Shown here piece after piece: positions 37,851 through 41,000 of a stretch of DNA of 41,000 nt. How positions within the stretch are numbered: position 1 is the first letter of the stretch; each line of letters opens with the position of its first letter. The stretch comes from Prorocentrum cordatum (lineage: Eukaryota; Sar; Dinophyceae; Prorocentrales; Prorocentraceae): the NCBI GenBank assembly GCA_963575745.1, contig CAUYUJ010016072.1:257501-298500 (forward strand), given 5' to 3'. The notes beneath the pieces were generated by a model that did no database searches, was not told the origin of the DNA, and was given only the letters and a program-made list of their open reading frames with translations. The position numbers and the translations under genes were made by a program.

Positions 37851-38124
37851 ACCGATGTGCGCGCTCGAAAACTTGCGCATTACTGCGACAGCTTTGGCCA
37901 CCGATGCAGATTGGGCCGCCATGCCTCGTCGCGCCCAGCGCCAGCGTTTGCCATTGTGGTATTTGGACCACGCGGTCGTTGCTTCGCGCGTGCCGATGGG
38001 CGCACGCCGCGCAGTTTGTGGGGCGGCGCTTGGCGTGCGATCACGTAGAACATCCTTGTCAAATGACAGCGTAGTGGCAGCGATCGCAAAATCGATTTTT
38101 TCGCGCATGTTCCATTTTTTATGT
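37851..38124. other. Unassigned GC-rich spacer
   Basis: Continues block B without a visible counterpart and ends in an A/T-rich stretch (38085-38124). No supported gene. Confidence 0.45.
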
Positions 38125-38255
38125 TTCTCAGAAGTGTTTAAAAAGTATTTAAAAAGTGTTTTATGTTGAGATATGAGCATGTCAAGTTCCTACGATAAGA
38201 GAACTTCTCAAAACTAATGCTGCTTTCCTAGGGGCTCCAACTTCTAGGTAGGGTC
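38125..38255 (-). repeat. Inverted copy of the 13904-13995 module
   Basis: On the - strand the order is CCCTACCTAG, then GCATTAGTTTTGAGAAGTTC, TCTTATCGTAGGAAC and TAAATACTTTTTAAACACTT. The first word matches CCCTACCTAGG at 13567, so the TAGCA array of the other copy sits between the two halves of this module. Confidence 0.75.
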
Positions 38256-38264
38256 GCACTGGGG

Positions 38265-38335
38265 TAATATGTCTCTCGCCCCCGCTCTGCGCACACTCGT
38301 GTTGAATGTTCGCAACCGTTTCAAGGTCTCGCATG
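38265..38335 (+). repeat. Repeat family X fragment
   Basis: CTCTCGC, GCGCACACTCGTGTT and CGCAACCGTTTCAAGG follow the order seen at 13062-13120 (CTCTCGCCG, GCGCACATTCGTGTT, CACCAGTTTCAATAATGG). Confidence 0.6.
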
Positions 38336-38700
38336 GCTGACGTTCCAGGAGACAACAGTCGTGTTGATCAGCAGGGTTGAAATCCTGGGAATATCCGTAA
38401 GGGTTTCGCCCCCTGCCGCCGGCCCGCAATCTATCATAATGGCATATCTGAGAGTCGCGTCGGTGCGTCTCGGCGCTGCCTTGGCGCATCTGGGAACATC
38501 TTGCGGGGGCGGACAGGAATCATCAGCGCATGTTGCGAGCGTTATCGAAGACGCCTACCGCGAATCACCGCCGCCCCCTGCCTTGTCGAATCGCCAATGT
38601 GGCCGAGCGTTGTGGCAAGAGCTCTGGCAAGCTATCGGGCCATGTGTTCCCCGAGCCGTTGTAAAAACCCTTCGGGGAACATTTGTGGGAGGATGGTGGG
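38336..38700. other. Unassigned spacer
   Basis: Ordinary sequence; contains TGTTCCCCGAGCCG and CTTCGGGGAACATTTG, an imperfect inverted pair (GTTCCCCGA/TCGGGGAAC near 38645 and 38671). No gene is supported. Confidence 0.5.
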
Positions 38701-38707
38701 GAAGATC

Positions 38708-38742
38708 AGGAGGAGGAGGAGGAGGAGGAGGAGGAGGAGGGG
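38708..38742. repeat. (GGA)n microsatellite
   Basis: GGAGGAGGAGGAGGAGGAGG run at the left edge of the CTTGGGC array. Confidence 0.9.
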
Positions 38743-39830
38743 GCATCTTGGGAGCCTCTGGGGGCACTCTTGGTGCCTCCTTGGAGCTTCCTGGGAGCGT
38801 TTTGGAGGCATCTTGGGGGCATCCTTGGGCCTCTTGGAGGCCGTTGGGGGCTTCTCGGGAGCCTCTTTGGCCGTCTTAGGGCATTCCTGGCCTGTCTGAC
38901 GCCGTCGGAAGCCGTCCAGGGGGCCTCTCTGGGTCTCGGGGCGTCTTGGGCCGTTCTGGGGCCATCTTGGAAGGCCTCGTGGGCGATCTTGGGGCGATCT
39001 TTGGGGTCTCTTGGGCCGTCTTGGCCCGTCGGAAAGCCGAAGAGAAGCAAATGTCACAGTCCGTCCAAAACTTTTCGGGCCTTCCTGGAGGCCCTCGTGG
39101 GGGCCTCTGGGCCCGTCTTAGAGACCTCTCTTAGGCTGTCGTGGGCCATCTTGGGCCGTCTTGATGGCCTCCTGGCCCGTCGGACGCCGTCAGAAGCTGT
39201 CTTGAGGGCCTCTCTGGGCCGACTTGGGGCCCGCTTGGGGTGCTCCAGGGCTGTCTTGGAGGCCATCTGTGCCGTCTTGGAGGCGTCTTCCGGCCCTCTT
39301 GGGACGGCCTCTTGGGCCGTTCTGGGGCCAGTTTGGAGGCCTTTTGGGCGATCTTGGGGCGACCTTTGGGGGCTCTTGGGCCGTCTCGGGCGGTCGGAAG
39401 GCCGAACAGAAGCAAATGCCAACATTTTTCAAACACCTACAGCAAATCAATGATTTTTGGCCTCTTCAGGCCTTCCTGGGGGACCTCTCAGAGGCCTCTT
39501 GGGCCGTCTTGGAGACCTCTTGGGCGCCTCTTAGGCTGTCTTGGGCCATCTTCGATCCATCTTGGGCCGTCTTGATGACCCCCTGGCCCGTCTGACGCCG
39601 CCGGAAGTTCTCTTGAGGGCCTCTCTGGGCCGACTTGGGGCCCTCTTGGGGTGCTCCAGGGCCGTCTTGGAGGCCATCTTTGCCGTCTTGGAGGCCTCGT
39701 GGGCCGTCATGGGGCCCTCTTGGGCCGTTCTGGGGCCAGCTTGGGAGCCTCTTGGGCGATCCTGGGGCGACCTTTGGGGGCTCTTGGGCCGTCTCGGGCC
39801 GTCGGAAGGCCGAACAGAAGCAAATGCCAC
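38743..39830 (+). repeat. CTTGGGC tandem array, units of ~365-408 bp
   Basis: Built of GGCCGTCTTGG, GGCCTCTTGGGC and GGGGCCATCTTGG words. Three larger units are recognised by their right ends, CCGA(A/G)(C/G)AGAAGCAAATG, with the GCAAATG word at 39047, 39412 and 39820 (365 and 408 bp apart). Within units the order GACGCCGTC(A/G)GAAG, TGAGGGCCTCTCTGGG, CCGACTTGGGGCCC, TTGGGGTGCTCCAGGG, GCGACCTTTGGGGGCTCTTG is shared. Long frames on both strands (Leu/Gly/Ala/Trp-rich or Arg/Pro-rich) are shadows. Confidence 0.85.
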
Positions 39831-39834
39831 CATC

Positions 39835-39856
39835 TCCGTAGCCATTTTGGCTCAAG
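39835..39856 (+). other. Exact DinoSL (22 nt) embedded in genome
   Basis: The full leader is present without a mismatch: T followed by CCGTAGCCATTTTGGCTCAA and G. It is followed by GCACCGGC, not by a GT donor, so it is not an SL RNA gene. It lies 14 bases after the last GCAAATG word of the repeat array and 53 bases before ATG 39910. This marks the 5' end of a recycled trans-spliced cDNA and a recent insertion. Confidence 0.97.
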
Positions 39857-39909
39857 GCACCGGCTCCGCGCCCGGGCGCGAGGCCCGTTTGGTGTGAGAT
39901 TCGGGAGCC

Positions 39910-40372
39910 ATGATCAGGGCGCTGTTCTCTCGCTTCCTCTTTCTCTCTCTCGCTGGACATCGACCCGGAGCGCACCGACGTCAACGCGTCTGACATTGCC
40001 CGCAACTCGTCGCTGATGTGCCTGAATTTCGGCGTGGCGCCGAATCCCATGTACGGGGTGACGGTCAAGGCATTCTCCAACTTCTTCGTGGGCATCATCC
40101 TGCTTCTGGGCGTTTCCCGCTTGGCCACGCTGTGCTGCTCGAGGCTTTGCCCGCCTGAACGGTTCAACGCCTACACGGGCACGCCCGTGCGCCAGAACGG
40201 CGAGGAAGATAACGAGGACTTGCTTCGTGAAGCGGCTACCTCATCCGACGAGGGTCCTGGGTACATGCCGCCTTTGTATCCGGGCGACAAGGTGAGATAT
40301 TCTTCTGGGCAGGTCGGCATTGTGGTCCAACGTTATGAGATGAACGACGACTATCCCGGCAAAGCAACCTAA
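39910..40372 (+). CDS. Small single-pass membrane protein retrogene (one frameshift)
   Basis: I do not recognise the family. From ATG 39910 the frame reads MIRALFSRFLFLSLA, which resembles a signal peptide, then runs into an early stop. One base less in the CT-rich run (39928-39952) restores the long frame: DIDPERTDVNASDIARNSSL, MCLNFGVAPNPMYGVTVKAF, a membrane helix (NFFVGIILLLGVSRLATLCC, about 40078-40140), an acidic linker (NGEEDNEDLLREAATSSDEG) and YPGDKVRYSSGQVGIVVQRY before the stop at 40370-40372. The GDKVRY...GIVVQRY part has the look of a small beta barrel, but I do not claim one. The exact leader 53 bp upstream and lack of introns make this a young retrogene. As read it is broken; if the CT-run length is an assembly error it is intact. 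Confidence 0.6.
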
Positions 40373-40490
40373 CAGCGATGTGTAGGAGCATATCTGGAAG
40401 CATTTCCCTTCAGATTCAGATGATAATCCAGTTGTAGAATTCTGTTGTTCTCGTAGTCAGTCGCATTCGCGATGACAGTCGCAGTGGCAA
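40373..40490. other. 3' flank of retrogene
   Basis: Short ordinary sequence; the (CAGT)-like GCAGTCGCAGTCACAGCC transition into the hexamer array starts near 40480. No poly(A) tract is present, which does not exclude retrocopying. Confidence 0.5.
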
Positions 40491-40838
40491 CGGCAGTCGC
40501 AGTCACAGCCTCAGACTCAGCCTGCCTCAGCCTCAGCCTCAGCCTGCCTCAGCCTCAGCCTGCCTCAGCCTCAGCCTCAGCCTGCTTCAGCCTCAGCCTC
40601 AGTCTGCCTTCAGCCTCGGCCTCAGCCTCAGCCTCAGCCTGCCTCAGCCTCAGCCTGCATCAGCCTCAGCCTCAGCCTCAGCCTGCCTCAGCATCAGCCT
40701 GCCTCAGCCTCAGCCTCAGCCTGCCTCAGCCTCAGCCTCAATCTGCTTCAGCCTCAGCCTCAGTCTGCCTTCAGCCTCGGCCTCAGCCTCAGCCTGCCTC
40801 AGCCTCAGCCTGCCTCGGCCGCAGCATCCGCCTGCCTC
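40491..40838 (+). repeat. CAGCCT hexamer minisatellite
   Basis: CCTCAGCCTCAGCCTGCCTC with frequent CCTCAGCCTG variants and two longer repeats: CTTCAGCCTCAGCCTCAGTC, TGCCTTCAGCCTCGG occurs at about 40587 and 40746. The 160-codon frame through it (Ser/Ala/Gln/Leu/Pro) is a shadow. Confidence 0.95.
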
Positions 40839-40840
40839 AG

Positions 40841-41000
40841 CATTCAAACTGTGGCCCAGGAGTGGAGTTCTGGGGACTAGAAGAACACGAGGTGGCCTAC
40901 AGTTGGCTCCGGGCATTCAAAATCATGCCCAGGAATGGAGTTCTGGGAACTTGAAGAGCACGCAGTGGCCTACAGTTGGCTCCGGGCATTCAAATGTGGC
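40841..41000 (+). repeat. 73-bp tandem repeat, two full copies and a truncated third
   Basis: Units start at 40841, 40914 and 40987 with CATTCAAA and contain TGGAGTTCTGGG, AGAA/AGAGCACG and GTGGCCTACAGTTGGCTCCG. The exact 73 bp spacing and the TGCCCAGGA, GTTCTGGGA words relate it to the 73-75 bp repeats at 4838-5062. The window ends inside the third copy. Confidence 0.95.

Noticed and set aside
38683-39453. 256-codon + frame of Leu/Gly/Trp-rich sequence
   Set aside because: It follows the CTTGGGC tandem array; the peptide repeats with the DNA unit and differs in frame between units.
39835-39900. Spliced-leader RNA gene
   Set aside because: The leader is followed by GCACCGGC and not by a GT donor as in an SL RNA gene; a coding frame follows instead.
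40472-40954. 160-codon + frame rich in Ser, Ala, Gln and Leu
   Set aside because: It is the translation of the CAGCCT hexamer array and runs on into the 73 bp repeat.

Overview
This window is nuclear DNA from a dinoflagellate. The decisive evidence is an exact copy of the 22-nt dinoflagellate spliced leader (DinoSL) at 39835-39856, plus three diverged copies at 14433, 20328 and 21464, each just upstream of an open reading frame. The GC-rich composition, abundant (TCC/GGA)n tracts, very short introns, LINE debris of the kind common in dinoflagellates and all genes on one strand (+) fit this. I cannot name the species.

Layout. 1-5.8 kb: no gene; triplet microsatellites, a degenerate ~120-150 bp tandem family (1.2-3.9 kb), a perfect palindrome (4024-4056), a ~74 bp repeat and an ~85 bp repeat family. 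5.8-12 kb: a decayed LINE whose post-RT/CCHC part (6.1-7.15 kb) and RNase H part (8.75-9.85 kb) are separated by a composite repeat block; a second copy of that block follows the LINE (9.92-11.97 kb). 12-14.4 kb: repeats, including a ~640 bp TAGCA/TAGCT array. 14.4-22.5 kb: four protein-coding loci: a ~1,300-codon transposase-like gene with an HMG-box-like region, a gene with a PARP-type zinc finger, a HU/IHF-like DNA-binding protein gene, and a low-complexity unknown; three of the four carry a relict DinoSL. 22.5-29 kb: a CAT-repeat plus duplicated blocks and several minisatellites. 29.0-35.1 kb: two multi-exon unknown genes, one with a short zinc finger and coiled coil, one of ~1,200 codons whose introns are made of pyrimidine or purine triplet repeats. 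35.2-38.3 kb: a second, rearranged copy of the 22.6-25.2 kb block. 38.7-41 kb: a ~365-408 bp tandem repeat that runs up to the exact DinoSL and a small membrane-protein retrogene, then CAGCCT and 73 bp repeats.

How it fits together. Most genes look like reinserted trans-spliced mRNAs (relict DinoSL, short 5' leader, no introns in those copies). At least three relicts lie directly after CTTGGGC-type repeats, which suggests a shared insertion context or a shared promoter-like repeat. Several reading frames are intact except for one-base shifts, nearly all located in homopolymers or a dinucleotide run; these may be assembly errors rather than true decay. Exon ends given for the multi-exon genes are inferred from frame and splice-like sequence only.
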